DNA of 64,000 nucleotides from Buddleja alternifolia (lineage: Eukaryota > Streptophyta > Magnoliopsida > Lamiales > Scrophulariaceae). Under the pieces are notes generated by a model that saw only the letters and a list, made by a program, of their open reading frames with translations, did not search any database and was not told the DNA's origin. The stretch spans positions 23,686,480 through 23,750,479 of the forward strand of contig CM033397.1 of NCBI GenBank assembly GCA_019426215.1. Direction: 5' to 3'. The position numbers and the translations under genes were made by a program. Of the stretch, positions 48,478 to 58,875 are shown one piece after another; the first letter of the stretch is position 1; every line of letters begins with the position of its first letter.

Positions 48478-48717
48478 GCCGTCTTCCTCAAGAGAAGAAG
48501 AAGATTTTCGTTTTTTGACTCCGGCGTGGCAATTTAGAGACAACGGCAGATTTTCCTATTCAAGAAGGGATTGCAAAGTTGGTGCAAAAATCAACATACG
48601 CGAGAACGATAATTGAATTCGAACCCCAATTTAAATACGAGAAATAGAGATGAGTCACTGGGATTTAAACATAATCTTCCACTGCGTTTTTCTGATTTTA
48701 TGCAATTTTTTCCAACA
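47092..48717 (+). repeat. 3' LTR of element G (family 2)
   Basis: It starts TGTTAGAGTGTATGCTC after the purine tract GTGCAAGTGGGAGAT and ends ATTTTTTCCAACA, 1626 bp. A candidate TATA box lies at 48368-48375. The CT microsatellite (48445-48476, 32 bp) is longer than in the 5' LTR (20 bp). Confidence 0.93.
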
Positions 48718-48890
48718 GGTTCCTTAGCCTGCACGATAGCTACATGGTTGTCACACTATAGTGATAACGGTATTTCCACGCTAAGAATCATTTGAAGTTC
48801 AACCATACACTTCTTAATTCAAACAACTTGTTTGGCAGCCTTAGAGGCCACCATGTATTCAACCTCGAATGTGGAATCGCCATGTATTTA
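48718..48890 (-). pseudogene. Antisense copia RNase H fragment
   Basis: The complement reads ADSTFEVEYMVASKAAKQVV, then text like VELQMILS, CDNHVAIVQAKEP. This corresponds to TTEAEYIAASEAAKE...CDNNGAIAQAKEP of elements A, B and G. It is cut on the left by the G 3' LTR and fades near 48890. The expected other half is not on the left side of G. Confidence 0.76.
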
Positions 48891-50568
48891 TCTTTCTTAG
48901 GTGATCATGCAGCACAGCACATCATATATAAGATATAAGGGATAAATAACAATAAGCATGTCTACATAAAGCAGTAAATGTGATCCTAGTCAAGCCAATC
49001 CTAAAACACCCCGAGCCATCAAGGTGTCGACCAATCTAATCTAAGGAGTCGGACCTTAGACTAAAGTCTTCGCAACTCCTCGAGCTTGAACTTCTCCAAC
49101 TTCGTCTTCAAGATGTCTTCATCTCTGTCTTCAAATTACAACAATACAAGAGAAAAGGAAACCTCACCCTCTCATGTACATAAAGAGAAAAGTTGGCACG
49201 CAGGCCTCAAATTAAACGACTAGTCTATGGCTCGACCCGGATCACCACATCATACATGCTCGCATCATGCTTTCATAAACATAAATTTACCGGCTTTAAT
49301 TAAGGATAATCTAATTACATAGTGGACCAATTAATTATTTTCTAAAAATAAATTTCAGAAAATCCCATGGAAAATCATAATTCTCCATTAATTCAAAAAT
49401 TAACTTAATTTCCAAAACTCCAACATTATTCAATTCTAAGAATCAATGAATTTCATATTAATTTTCCAAGAACTAAACAATTATTTCATGTTTTGAAAAA
49501 ACTATGAAAAAGTCCACTTTTCCATATAATCCGAGAAAGCCCAATTTCAAAAATCATTCATTTTATTCAGTTTCCAAAGTCCATAAAATACCAATTTTAT
49601 CTCATACTTGGAACTCAAATAAAACTCATATTCTTTGAAAGTTCATGAAGAAGTTCACTTCTTCATTTAATCACAAAGGCCCACAATTTCAAAAAATCTT
49701 AATTTCATTTTAATATCGAAAGTCAATAAAAACCAATTTTATCTCGTCCTTTCAAGATTCAAATGAAAACCCATATTTTGAAAATTCATCTCTTCAAAAG
49801 GGCCAATTTCAAAAATTCAATTTTACTCTAATTTCGAAATTAAAATACCATTTTTATTTCGTCCGTTCAAAATTTAAATAAAAGAACCATAGTTTTGAAA
49901 ATCCATGAAGAAGCCCATTCTTAGAAACTCAATTTTATTTTTAATTTCGAAAGTCAATAAAATACCAATTTTATTTCGTCCTTTCAAAATTTAAACAAAA
50001 CCCATGTTTTTGAAAAGTCATTTTTAGGACCAAGCCCAAAAGTATATTCAATAGCATTTCAAATCCAAAACATAAAAATACAAAATAGTCCCACAGGACC
50101 AAATTGCAATTTACTAAAATTCAAAAAAATCCTGGGGTTCCAACGCTAGTCAACGGGGGCCCGTTCTTAATTCGCCAGGGCAGCGGGCATTCATATGTCG
50201 TCGTGTACAGTGGCACTATATCTAATAGCGCTGCTCGCGATGGCTCCGGCGGGTCCGATGGATCAGCGATGGCAGGCGAATGCCATCGTGGGTTTAATTA
50301 TTCTTCTCCGCCGTAGAACCCAAACATGCAGGAACCTTTATGAATAAAACACGCAGCCATATCCAAAATTTCAAAACGCAATTTTAGATTTCAAAATTTC
50401 ATTTTTCAGATCCAAATCAATTTTCAGATTTAAACAATTTCAATCGATCCAAAAATAAAATCAGAAAATCCAAATCCGTTTTACATGCGATAAAACAAAT
50501 TTAAAGCACATAAACATAAACATAGACAAAGAATCTGAGCCATGTCAAAACCTTGGCTCTGATACCAC
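48891..50568 (-). other. Leader of element I with degenerate tandem repeats
   Basis: AT-rich, no gene. Between about 49480 and 50010 a degenerate unit recurs about four times. Its landmarks are TTTCGAAAGTCAATAAAATA-like text at 49571, 49714, 49831 and 49944, each followed by CCAATTTTAT and CGTCCTTTC-like words. The frame at 50104-50316 is glycine- and serine-rich and has no family support. Confidence 0.68.
50555..50567 (-). other. Primer-binding site of element I
   Basis: The minus strand reads TGGTATCAGAGCC one base from the LTR end, the same tRNA-Met-type site as in B and G. Confidence 0.9.
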
Positions 50569-52449
50569 TGTTGAGATCGCGTGGAAGCCCCCGGGGTGCC
50601 GGTGCAGCGGAAGATACAAATTTAAAAATTAAAGAGACATCCACGAATTAGGGATAGGTAGACATGGTACCATCGAATTCAAAAAATACCCTAAAGATGA
50701 GTTTTCTCGTGTTTACCTCTTGAAGAACCAAAAACAGCAACGTCTTCTTAAGCAACTCCCTGCTACACCTCTCCGGATTGGATTTGCCCTAGCGCCCTAA
50801 GTGTTGCGCCTCTAAGTTTATCCACACCTTAGGTCATACCCTCGATTATCTCCACCAGTGCTAGCTAAGAGAATATCAAATTTTGGCTTATGAGAACAAA
50901 GGGTAGGAATATATTTTTGGTGTTCTTCGTATTCAACACATGAGTCGGAAGAAATAAATGTGAAAGAGGCGAAAGAGAAAAGATGGAGAGAAAGAATTTT
51001 CACAGTGAAAATTGTGTAGAATGAATTAGTTAACTTGAGAATAAAAAATCAACACACACACACACACAAACATATATATATAGAGTGAGAGTCCAACATG
51101 AGTCAAACTCACACACATGCACATACACGCCCATAATAGGCGTGTATATATTTTTGATATATATATATATATTTTATACTTAGTTTTCTTCCATCTTATT
51201 TCTCTTCCTTAGTTAGTTAGATCCACTAATTAACAAACAAGATATTTTCATATATTTGAGATCCTTCCCAAATACATAAGATCTATCCAAATAAGATTTT
51301 TCCATATAATTAGTCAACTAACTAATTAAATAAATCTTACCATATCCATAATATCTATCCTAATATATTTATAAGATCTTTCCATATCAATTAGTCAACT
51401 TATTAATTAGAATAGACCCTACCAAATATTAGATCACTAATTAATTAATTAGTCTTTTCCAATTTAATAGTCCAATATTAAATTATAAGACTGTTATTAA
51501 TTAAGACCACTTAATTAATTTATTCCTTTTCCTCAACTAATTAATTCAAATTAATTAATCTCTTCATTAATTCACAAAGAATTAACTAGCCAATAGGTAC
51601 TACACTAAGTTAGTGTGTGACTCCTTAGGCTCATTAACAAGCTAGCAATAAGTCCTCCCGTAGGCTAGATTAATTATTCATAATAATTAACTAGGCCTTG
51701 GATTAACTTCACCAATTAACCCAAGGCACCTGTCGGTCGTGGATCGATGTCTAGCAATGTCACAACGACTTCCTAGATGTTAACAATGAAAAGCAAACCT
51801 ATCCAAATTTCAATCTTTATGCTAGTCGAATCCCTCCATCTTTTTTCCGTCAAAGGCTTAGGGTTTGGCGACGGTCAAAACCCTAGTAGCCTCGGAAACT
51901 ATGACTATGTTGGTTCACTAATGATCCGGTCCTCTAAGAAAGGATCACCAATCCCTCTTATAAGATTATGCTCTGGCTAGAGAATTTTCTCGATCATTCA
52001 GTTTCACTCAACAGCATAAGAAATACCAGGCAAACAGCCCGAGATGGATCCCTTGATGACTGCCACTTGTTCCGCTGTACTACCAGACTATACAAAACAT
52101 ACACGTCGTATGACTCTCCTCGAGTGCACGTGCATATTAAAGTGTAGTGGGTAGTACCCTTTCCAATGACATCTCAGGTCTAAGGATTATCTCACATTAC
52201 GAGACCCAAGGACTCCAAGTTCGACAGTACCAATGAGGAATCCTTAGTGTTGCCGTTCAATTCCATACTCACCCTAAGTATGAATCTTCATGCATGTATT
52301 GGCCATACTAGTCATCGACAATGGAACACGTCAACCTCTTGGGAGAGTTACACGCACGAACAAGTCTTGGCAAGGCCAGTGATATCCCACATCTCAAAGC
52401 CTCTATAACTTGTAACGTATTATAGGGTTACGATTCTTGAGAGTATTCC

Positions 52450-53828
52450 TGATAGGAGTCATTTTTGCACATGTTCTTAACTCTTTTATTGACAATTTAG
52501 GTCTTTTTATAGCTTGAATTGTGCCTCTTGTATGTGTAATCTGTGTATTAAGTGAATTCAGGCACTAAGCGACGTTGCACGAAGAAAAGGGCCAAAGACG
52601 GTGTATCGAACATTTTTCTTTAAGATGCTTCGCAGATCGGCGCCCAAGCGCGAGAGTCTCCACGCCTAGGCGCCATCCGAATACACAAGGCAGAATGCTT
52701 CGCAGTCTCACGCCCAGGCGCCACATATTTCACGCCTAGGCGTGAGATTTCCCACGCCCGAGCGCCAGTAAATCCAAGCCTGGGCGCCCCTTGACTTTTG
52801 CCTCAAGCCAACAGTGCCACGTAAGCCGCGCCTAGGCGCCGATCCACCCGCACCTAGACGCCGTTGTAACCGTTTTTGAAATCTATAAATTGAATTTTTG
52901 AGTTGAAGCGGGGGTTCGAATTCTAAGTGAATTTTGGGGATTTCTTGGAATTGGGACCTCACTTTTCATCACTTTAGAAGAGCAAAAAAGAAGGGAAATA
53001 AGAGATTCAAGCCTCCAATTAAAGATTCAATCATCAATTCAACATAGGGAGTTTCTTAGCTTTAGATTCATCTTTGTCTATGAACATGGATCTTATGCTT
53101 AGCTTTTCCCTTATGCATTTTATGAGCTAAATTGTTGAACTTGGGCCATGAGAAGGCCATGTTGTTAGTGTTGTTATAATAAGATCGTTTTCCATTTCAA
53201 TTCGTATATTGCTATGTGTTGTGATTTTGTGGTTGAATGTCTTACATATGCTTGATCATCATGTGTTTGATATCATGCCTAGGTGAATTATTCGAGAGAA
53301 AACTGACTTAGGGTGCAAGGATTTCACAACATCACCGAACCAAATAGGAGTTGCCCTAGACATAGGTAAAGACTCCCGGGTGAAGTCGTTCGATTTTAAT
53401 CGAGTAAGCTCTAGATCTTTAATGCAAACTTAGTGGTTAGATTTCCGGGTAGACATACTTAGGAAACCGCGAATTAAGTATAGGAGTCTATCACGAGACA
53501 TCGATTATTTTTTACCTTAGGAGCTTTCACCATAGCAATGTATGTCTAATGAATTGGTAATGATCTTAGGATAACAATACGCAACATGTGCCCGAACATG
53601 AGCCTTAGTCACCTCTCCACCTTGGAAATTTAATCTCTCTTTACTTTTGCTTTAGCTTATTTTACTTTCCTTTTTAGTTAAATCTCTAATTTACTTCCTT
53701 TTGTTATCTAAAATCATAAACTAAAATTCAAGTCTCCGTGGTTCGACAACCCGGACTTATTGTCCATTTCTATTACTACACACGACTAGTGCACTTGCTA
53801 TTCAAGCACGTTAGCTTCTAGCGTGTCA
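52450..53828 (+). mobile_element. Ty3/gypsy-type solo LTR inserted in the element I LTR
   Basis: It begins TGATAGGAGTCATTTTTGC and ends AGCTTCTAGCGTGTCA, 1379 bp. A perfect target duplication, ATTCC, flanks it (52445-52449 and 53829-53833). The interior near 53730-53800 (GTGGTTCGACAACCCGGACT, then ACTAGTGCACTTGC) is typical of the R/U5 end of plant gypsy LTRs. Comparison with fragment K confirms an uninterrupted sequence there. A phased palindromic array lies at 52641-52862. The minus-strand frame at 52708-52962 is a by-product of that array. Confidence 0.9.
52641..52862. repeat. Array of eight near-palindromic CGCCTAGGCGCC-like 12-mers
   Basis: Cores start at 52641, 52663, 52711, 52733, 52755, 52777, 52829 and 52851. 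Variants include CGCCCAGGCGCC, CGCCTAGGCGTG and CGCCCGAGCGCC. Five of the seven intervals are exactly 22 bp. ATGCTTCGCAG also repeats 70 bp apart (52625 and 52695), so longer units were duplicated. Confidence 0.88.
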
Positions 53829-54016
53829 ATTCCATATGTATCCTGACTGCCGCTCCTAACCAAATGTAATCCATGGGATCTTTATCTACCCCTGAGTAGT
53901 TGACAATAAAGAAGCATTACTATAGTTTTGATATAATCTAAATGATAAGACCGACACAGTGTTTATGATCCAGTGGTCAAGCCAACATATGGCTCGCCGG
54001 GCATACAACACTTTCA

Positions 54017-54221
54017 GATGGTTCTATTAAACAAATGCATAATATTATATTATAGAGAAAATTACTAAAAACCCCCTGAAAATAATTTTTCATATCCAAA
54101 AACCCATGAAAATATTTTTCTATCTCAAAAACCCATTCTACAAAGTTTTCATTCCAAAAACCCAAAAAGGAGGATTAACAACTTTTTCGACTAAACTACC
54201 CTTCATTTGTTAAGTTAATAC
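54017..54221. other. Short spacer between the element I LTR and fragment K
   Basis: AT-rich with three AAAAACCC-type phrases (about 54072-54165: AAAAACCCCCTG, AAAAACCCATGAAAAT, AAAAACCCATTCTAC). It has no counterpart in the element I LTR. No gene is seen. Confidence 0.5.
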
Positions 54222-54657
54222 TTAACATATTTCCATATATTTGAGATCCTTCCAAATATAATAATATCTATCCATAAATATTTATAAGATCTTTCCATAT
54301 AATTAGTCAACCGACTAATTAAATAAATTTTACCAAATATTCAAGATATTACATATATATATATATACATACACACACACACATATATAGACTTGGTGGA
54401 TAAGATAAAATCTTTCCACCACACACTGAATGCGTGTATACACGTGTATATATATATTATATTTCTTTCTCTTTCATATATTAATTGATTAGACAACTAA
54501 TTAATTAATAAGTCATTCCCAAATTAATATTTCAATATTAAATTATAAGACTTTTATTAATTAAGACCACTTAATTAATTCATTCATTTTCCTGATTAAT
54601 TAATTAATCTGTCCATTAATTCACAAAGAATTAACTTAGCCAATAGGTACTACACTA

Positions 54658-55355
54658 TGATGCACGGATACAGATACGAGGATACGGGTACGATATGACA
54701 CGGATATGAAATACGGCAAACTTAAAAATTATAGGATACAATACATTGGGGATGAATATATATCTATATATTTAATAATAAATTTGAGTCAATATGTTCA
54801 TTAACATAAATAAAAGTGCAATATTAACACAGGTTCATTGTTTATAAGTTCAAAAAAATTTGAAGGTAGCCATAATATTTTATCATTTGCGGTAGTGTAA
54901 GAATGTCATTCATTGATACCAATATTTACCTTCTTATCCAAAATCTTTGATAATAAAGTTTAAATGATAGATTTCACGTGAAGTAAGAGAAGAAAAAATA
55001 TATTAAGAAGTGAAACCGAAACAGTTTTTGGCTTCTTTAAATTTACTTATTGTTTGTTTAACCTTTTAACGTATGGTCAAAGTCATTATTATTTTCCTAT
55101 TTTAACCTATAAATTATTATATAATATTCAAAAAGGCAATGTCTGATATTTTAAACGTGTATCAGATACTTCAAATTTTGTATGGAATACGGCATCCGGA
55201 AGTATCGGATACGGTATCTGAAATCTTATTTTTTATTTCATTTTTGGATACGTAAAAAGGGTATCCGATACGTATCTGAGTGGTATCCGTAGAGTATTGT
55301 ATCCGATATGAGTACGATACTACACGGGTCCAATTTTAGGAGTATCGGTGCATCA
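54658..55355. mobile_element. Non-autonomous TIR element with 14 bp target duplication and GATACG-rich ends
   Basis: The left end TGATGCACGGATAC and right end GTATCGGTGCATCA form 14 bp inverted repeats with one mismatch. TAGGTACTACACTA flanks both sides (54644-54657 and 55356-55369). The homologous site in the element I LTR (near 51593) has a single TAGGTACTACACTA, so this is a true insertion. Subterminal regions are full of GATACG/CGTATC-type words (GATACGAGGATACGGGTACG; GTATCCGATACGTATC). There is no transposase frame. The family is not recognised with certainty; 14 bp is unusually long for a TIR-element duplication. Confidence 0.82.
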
Positions 55356-55501
55356 TAGGTACTACACTAAGTTAAATTTGTGACCCCTTAGGCTCATTAA
55401 CGAGCTAGCAATAAGTCATTTCCCATAGGCTTAATTAATTCGACCTTGATTTAATTTACCATATTAATTCAAGGCACCTATTGGTCATGGATTGATAAGT
55501 G

Positions 55502-55815
55502 ATTTATATGCCTAGTAATCTCGTCTACTTTCATTACTTTTATTCAATATTTGATGTTAAATATTTTCCTAAAGTCTTGATTTTATCTTGTAGCATCATC
55601 TAAAGACATTTTTGGAAAATGAAGAAAATAGCACGGAATTAAGAAGAAACGGTTCTCCAAGTGCAACATTAGCATTTCTACCGTAACTCTCTCCATGGAT
55701 ATCCAATTAACTTCACGCTTGTGCCATTATAAAGCTAAGAGATGTAGCTTTATTTTATATGTTGAAGACAAAGATAAAAAATGTCCATGGAAAAAGACAT
55801 CAGAAGTGAACCCTC
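55502..55815. other. Foreign insertion of about 310 bp in fragment K
   Basis: The K sequence departs from the element I LTR after GGTCATGGAT and resumes near GATCTTTATGTGAGTTGAAT. The inserted text starts TGATAAGTGATTTATATG, like a gypsy LTR start, and seems truncated. No gene is seen. Confidence 0.55.
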
Positions 55816-56652
55816 CAGGTTACGATCTTTATGTGAGTTGAATCCCTCCATCTTTTGTCCGTCTAAGGTTTAGGGTTTGGCGATGGTCAAAACCCTAATA
55901 ACCTGAGAAACTTTTACTATGTTGGAAACACTAATGATCCGGTCTTCTAAGCAGAGATCACCAATCCTTCTTTTAAGACATCACTCCGGCCCAAGGCTTT
56001 TATCGATCATTCAGAGTTTACTCAACAGCATAGGAAATACCAGGCTATTAGCCCTGGATGGATCCCATATCTAATGCGACCTATTCTACTATACTACCAA
56101 ACTATATCCAACATACACCATTGTATGACTATCCTGTAGTGTGCGCCATATATCGAAATATAGTGGGTAGTATCCTTTCCAGTGACATCTCAGGTCAAAG
56201 GATTAACCTCACACTACAAAACCGAAAGACTTCTAGTTCGACCAAAACCAACAAGATGTCCTTACGGGATCATTCAATTCCATTCTTCTCCAAAGTATGA
56301 ATCTTCATATATGCACTGACCCGGTGGGTCGTTGTCTAAGGAACAAGGCACTCACCCGTTTGACAATGACATATACAGATAAGTCTTGGCGAGACAATTA
56401 TATCCCTTATCTCATTATCTCTATGACTTGGAACGGGGTTTAAGGATTACAGCTCTCTCGAGTGTTCCTATAGTTACGTACCACTTCCCTAGCTCTGTGT
56501 AATCCAAAGGGATCTTTATCTATACTATATAAGCCATTTACAATAAAGACAAGACCAATAGGTTTGGTATGATATGAAAGACAAGACTGTCATAGTATTT
56601 ATGTTCCAATGATTAAGCCAACAAATGGCTCGCCGGGCATATAACACTATCA

Positions 56653-57975
56653 GAACTGAATGCTTACATGCGTTGATTAGATTCTGAATGAGTTAATCAA
56701 GCTGAAGAATAAAATTTATCATAAGTGACCAAGTGTTGAAGAAGTTTTCTCAGCAATGGGGAAGTACCTTTAGCGACTAGTCAGCGTCCAAATTAATTGA
56801 GAAAACACCTGAATTTAGTTCCAAGATCAGAAAGAGTTAAATGCAATATTTATAATGGGCATTTCTCAACAACATTTATTTTGAATGTATTAAATGTTGA
56901 TAAGGTCATTAAATAATGTTGATAAGTAGTCAGCACATATGGATTGACCTCTCCAATTGGACTATCAAAAATCATAAGTTTGCCGCATACTTTTGCAGCA
57001 GAGTTTCAGAGAAATGACAAGGAAAGTTGTTCACTCGCCTGAAGTGGACTTCACGCGCCCTACATGTGCAAACAGATATTTTCCAAAATATCTATAGGAC
57101 CTCCAAGCAACATGCAATATACAGAAAAATTAAGATCAAAAACTCTATTGCATTCAAGCTAGAAAACTCTTCCAAAGCTCCCGAAGAACACATTCAATTT
57201 CTACGAATTTTTCTCTACACAGTCAACCTATCTCATACATCTTCAAGAAGAAGAACACTCCCTTCCAAAAGAGATATTTATCCTAGTTTGATTACATTAA
57301 ACACAAGCTTTAAATCAAACCCGTCTTATGTCGTAACTTGTGTGAAACGCGAAGTTGAAGGCTTGCATTATTTCTAAGTGAAAGAAGCGTGTGGATCAAA
57401 GGACCTTTGAGCAGAAATCTGTGTGACCAATGAGCTCAAGCCATCTTTTGTTCATTTATTCTCTAGTTTGTAGAAGTGTTCCAAGTGAAACTCCAATGAT
57501 CATTTAGTGGATTCCTCCAAGTGAAGAGGGAGGAGAAGGACGTAATTGGGATTACATATATCCAACGAACCTTACAAATTCTTATCTCTATTTATTTTTT
57601 TCAGTCTTTACTTCATTTGTGCTCATTATTTGAAAACATACAAGTTCAAAAATTTATATTTATCTACAAGGAGCTAAGAAAAAGCTTTCATCGCTTCCAA
57701 ATATCTAAAAGAACAAGGCTAAATCTTTTTGTTGCATTACTCTAGATCCAAGCTCTGAGAACTTATCCTACTATGATCAAGTGACCAAACCTTGAGTTCA
57801 AAAGTGTATAAAAACTAAGCCTTAATTCTACGCTTCTCAAAGCATCGAGCGACTAAGTCAAAGCGACAAAGAAAACTTTATATACGAAATTTTTTAAGAT
57901 CGAGAAAACATCAGGATCTATTCAATCCCCTCCCCCGGATTCTGGACCTTTTTCGTATGCCACTTGGAACCAACA
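56653..57975 (+). repeat. Truncated Sirevirus-like LTR (element O)
   Basis: It ends TTTCGTATGCCACTTGGAAC then CAACA at 57975, the same ending as the LTRs of E and M. The interior resembles them distantly (CATTTATTTTGAATG; GGGATTACATATATCCAAC; AACATCAGGATCTATTCAA). The TGTTAG start is missing. No PBS follows, so it is a truncated or solo copy. The frames at 57027-57377 and 57521-57745 are LTR sequence. Confidence 0.7.
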
Positions 57976-58875
57976 GTACTCAACCTGTAATTGTTGAATC
58001 ACTTTGAGATAAGTTAATACGATCTAGTTGGAGGTGGGTTTTTTCTTTGTTAAGGTTTCACCAAGAAAATCTTGTATTATTATTTTGCTTCTTTTTTCCC
58101 TTTGAGTTTTTATTCTTTCCTGAGATATCACCCATTGAACCATTGTGTCCCTTACACATAGAATAAATCATCATGTGGCAAAGACTTATACTCCTCAACA
58201 AAATGAAGTAGCTGATAGATACTTCAGGATTGTCAAACAATTTATGGGGAGAAGCCATGAACATGACTTGCTATTTACTTAACCATATTCCTCATGGAAG
58301 ATTAATGTCTTACCCTATGAACATTGGAGAAAGAGAAAGCATTATCTTTGACACCTAAAAGTTTGGAGGTGTAGAGCATTAGTGAGGCTTACAGATCCTA
58401 AACATCCTAAACTTGGCAGCAAGACAATTGGATATGTTTTTGTTGGATATGCGCTATATAGTATAGCATATAAATTCCTTACTATGAAATCCACAAATTT
58501 CATTTATAGAAGTATAAGTTTTTAGTCTAGAGATGTTGAATTCTTTAAGAATTCATTTTCATCATTTGGAAAAAGAATGTATGAAAGCACATCACAAGAA
58601 CAAGTGTTTGATGAAACTTCAGTAGATTATACTAGGGAAAATTAAGTTGTTGAGTCAAGAAGAAGTAAAAGAGTTAAAATTGTTAATTCTTATGATACTG
58701 AGTTCCACATGTATCTACTAGAAGGTGATAGGAATAATATCACTTTTATGATAGTATATAATGTTCAGCTTGAACCTTAACTTTTAGAGAAGCGATGTCA
58801 TCAAGGATGTAGCTTAACGGAAAGAAGTTATCAATGATGAAATGGTTTCAATCATGTTTAATAAAACTTGGGTTT
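57976..58875 (+). pseudogene. Copia element L relic: integrase C-terminal half
   Basis: From about 58155 the plus strand reads decayed integrase text of another copia lineage: YTPQQNEVADRYFR (the catalytic Glu region, with Ala-Asp for Ala-Glu), then after frame changes WKINVLPYEHW, HLKVWRC, LTDPKHPKLGSKTIGYVFVG and SRDVEFFKNSF. Stops and shifts are frequent. It has no recognisable LTR and is cut by the LTR of M at 58876. 57976-58150 is unassigned. The minus-strand frame at 58058-58264 is a shadow. Confidence 0.76.

Larger units (their letters stand above)
40589..48717 (+). mobile_element. Copia element G (BARE-1/Angela-like, family 2 LTRs), gag/protease deleted
   Basis: Both LTRs are present (40589-42135 and 47092-48717), with a perfect PBS, a leader, a gag N-terminal stub and a long pol. 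The LTR family is the one found as inverted solo LTRs at 3844-5444 and 11220-12861. The left LTR end is degraded and the flanks do not match: left flank CACAA, right flank GGTTC. Confidence 0.88.
48891..54016 (-). mobile_element. LTR retrotransposon I, inverted: 5' LTR, PBS and leader
   Basis: A reversed PBS (GGCTCTGATACCA, 50555-50567) is followed on the plus strand by TGTTGAGATCGCGTGG, the inner end of an inverted 5' LTR that extends right to 54016. A leader-type AT-rich region extends left to about 48891. No gag or pol of this element is present. The LTR family differs from those of A-G and recurs as fragment K. The left boundary is uncertain. Confidence 0.75.
50569..54016 (-). repeat. 5' LTR of element I, split by a gypsy solo LTR
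   Basis: On the plus strand it begins TGTTGAGATCGCG and ends CATACAACACTTTCA. Without the inserted solo LTR it is about 2.06 kb. Its right part (51240-52449 and 53834-54016) aligns with fragment K (54222-56652). CA/TA microsatellites lie at 51050-51080 and 51160-51175. No gene is supported in it. Confidence 0.8.
54222..56652 (-). repeat. Fragment K: second, partial LTR of the element I family
   Basis: Homology with the element I LTR starts near TTCCATATATTTGAGATCC and continues to GCATATAACACTATCA at 56652, the same outer LTR end as at 54016. The inner part of the LTR and any internal region are missing. It carries a 698 bp TIR element (54658-55355) and a ~310 bp foreign segment (about 55502-55815). 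The frame at 56058-56300 is LTR sequence. Since K and I share orientation, K is not the 3' LTR of I but another copy. Confidence 0.78.

Noticed and set aside
50104..50316. Glycine/serine-rich open frame as a small gene
   Set aside because: It lies in the leader of inverted element I on the opposite strand, with no supporting motif or conserved start context.
50555..50567. GGCTCTGATACCA as part of a tRNA gene
   Set aside because: Only the 3'-complementary stretch is present, next to an LTR end. There is no cloverleaf around it, so it is a reversed primer-binding site.
52641..52862. Regularly spaced repeats that could suggest a CRISPR array
   Set aside because: The repeats are 12 bp, variable and palindromic, with spacers of about 10 bp, inside an LTR of a plant genome. 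Repeat and spacer lengths do not fit CRISPR.
54222..56652. K as the 3' LTR of element I
   Set aside because: In an inverted element the 3' LTR must lie to the left of the internal region; K lies to the right of the 5' LTR and is only partial.
56653..57975. 5' LTR of a complete element starting at 56653
   Set aside because: The LTR start is missing and no primer-binding site follows 57975; the sequence after it is an unrelated integrase relic.
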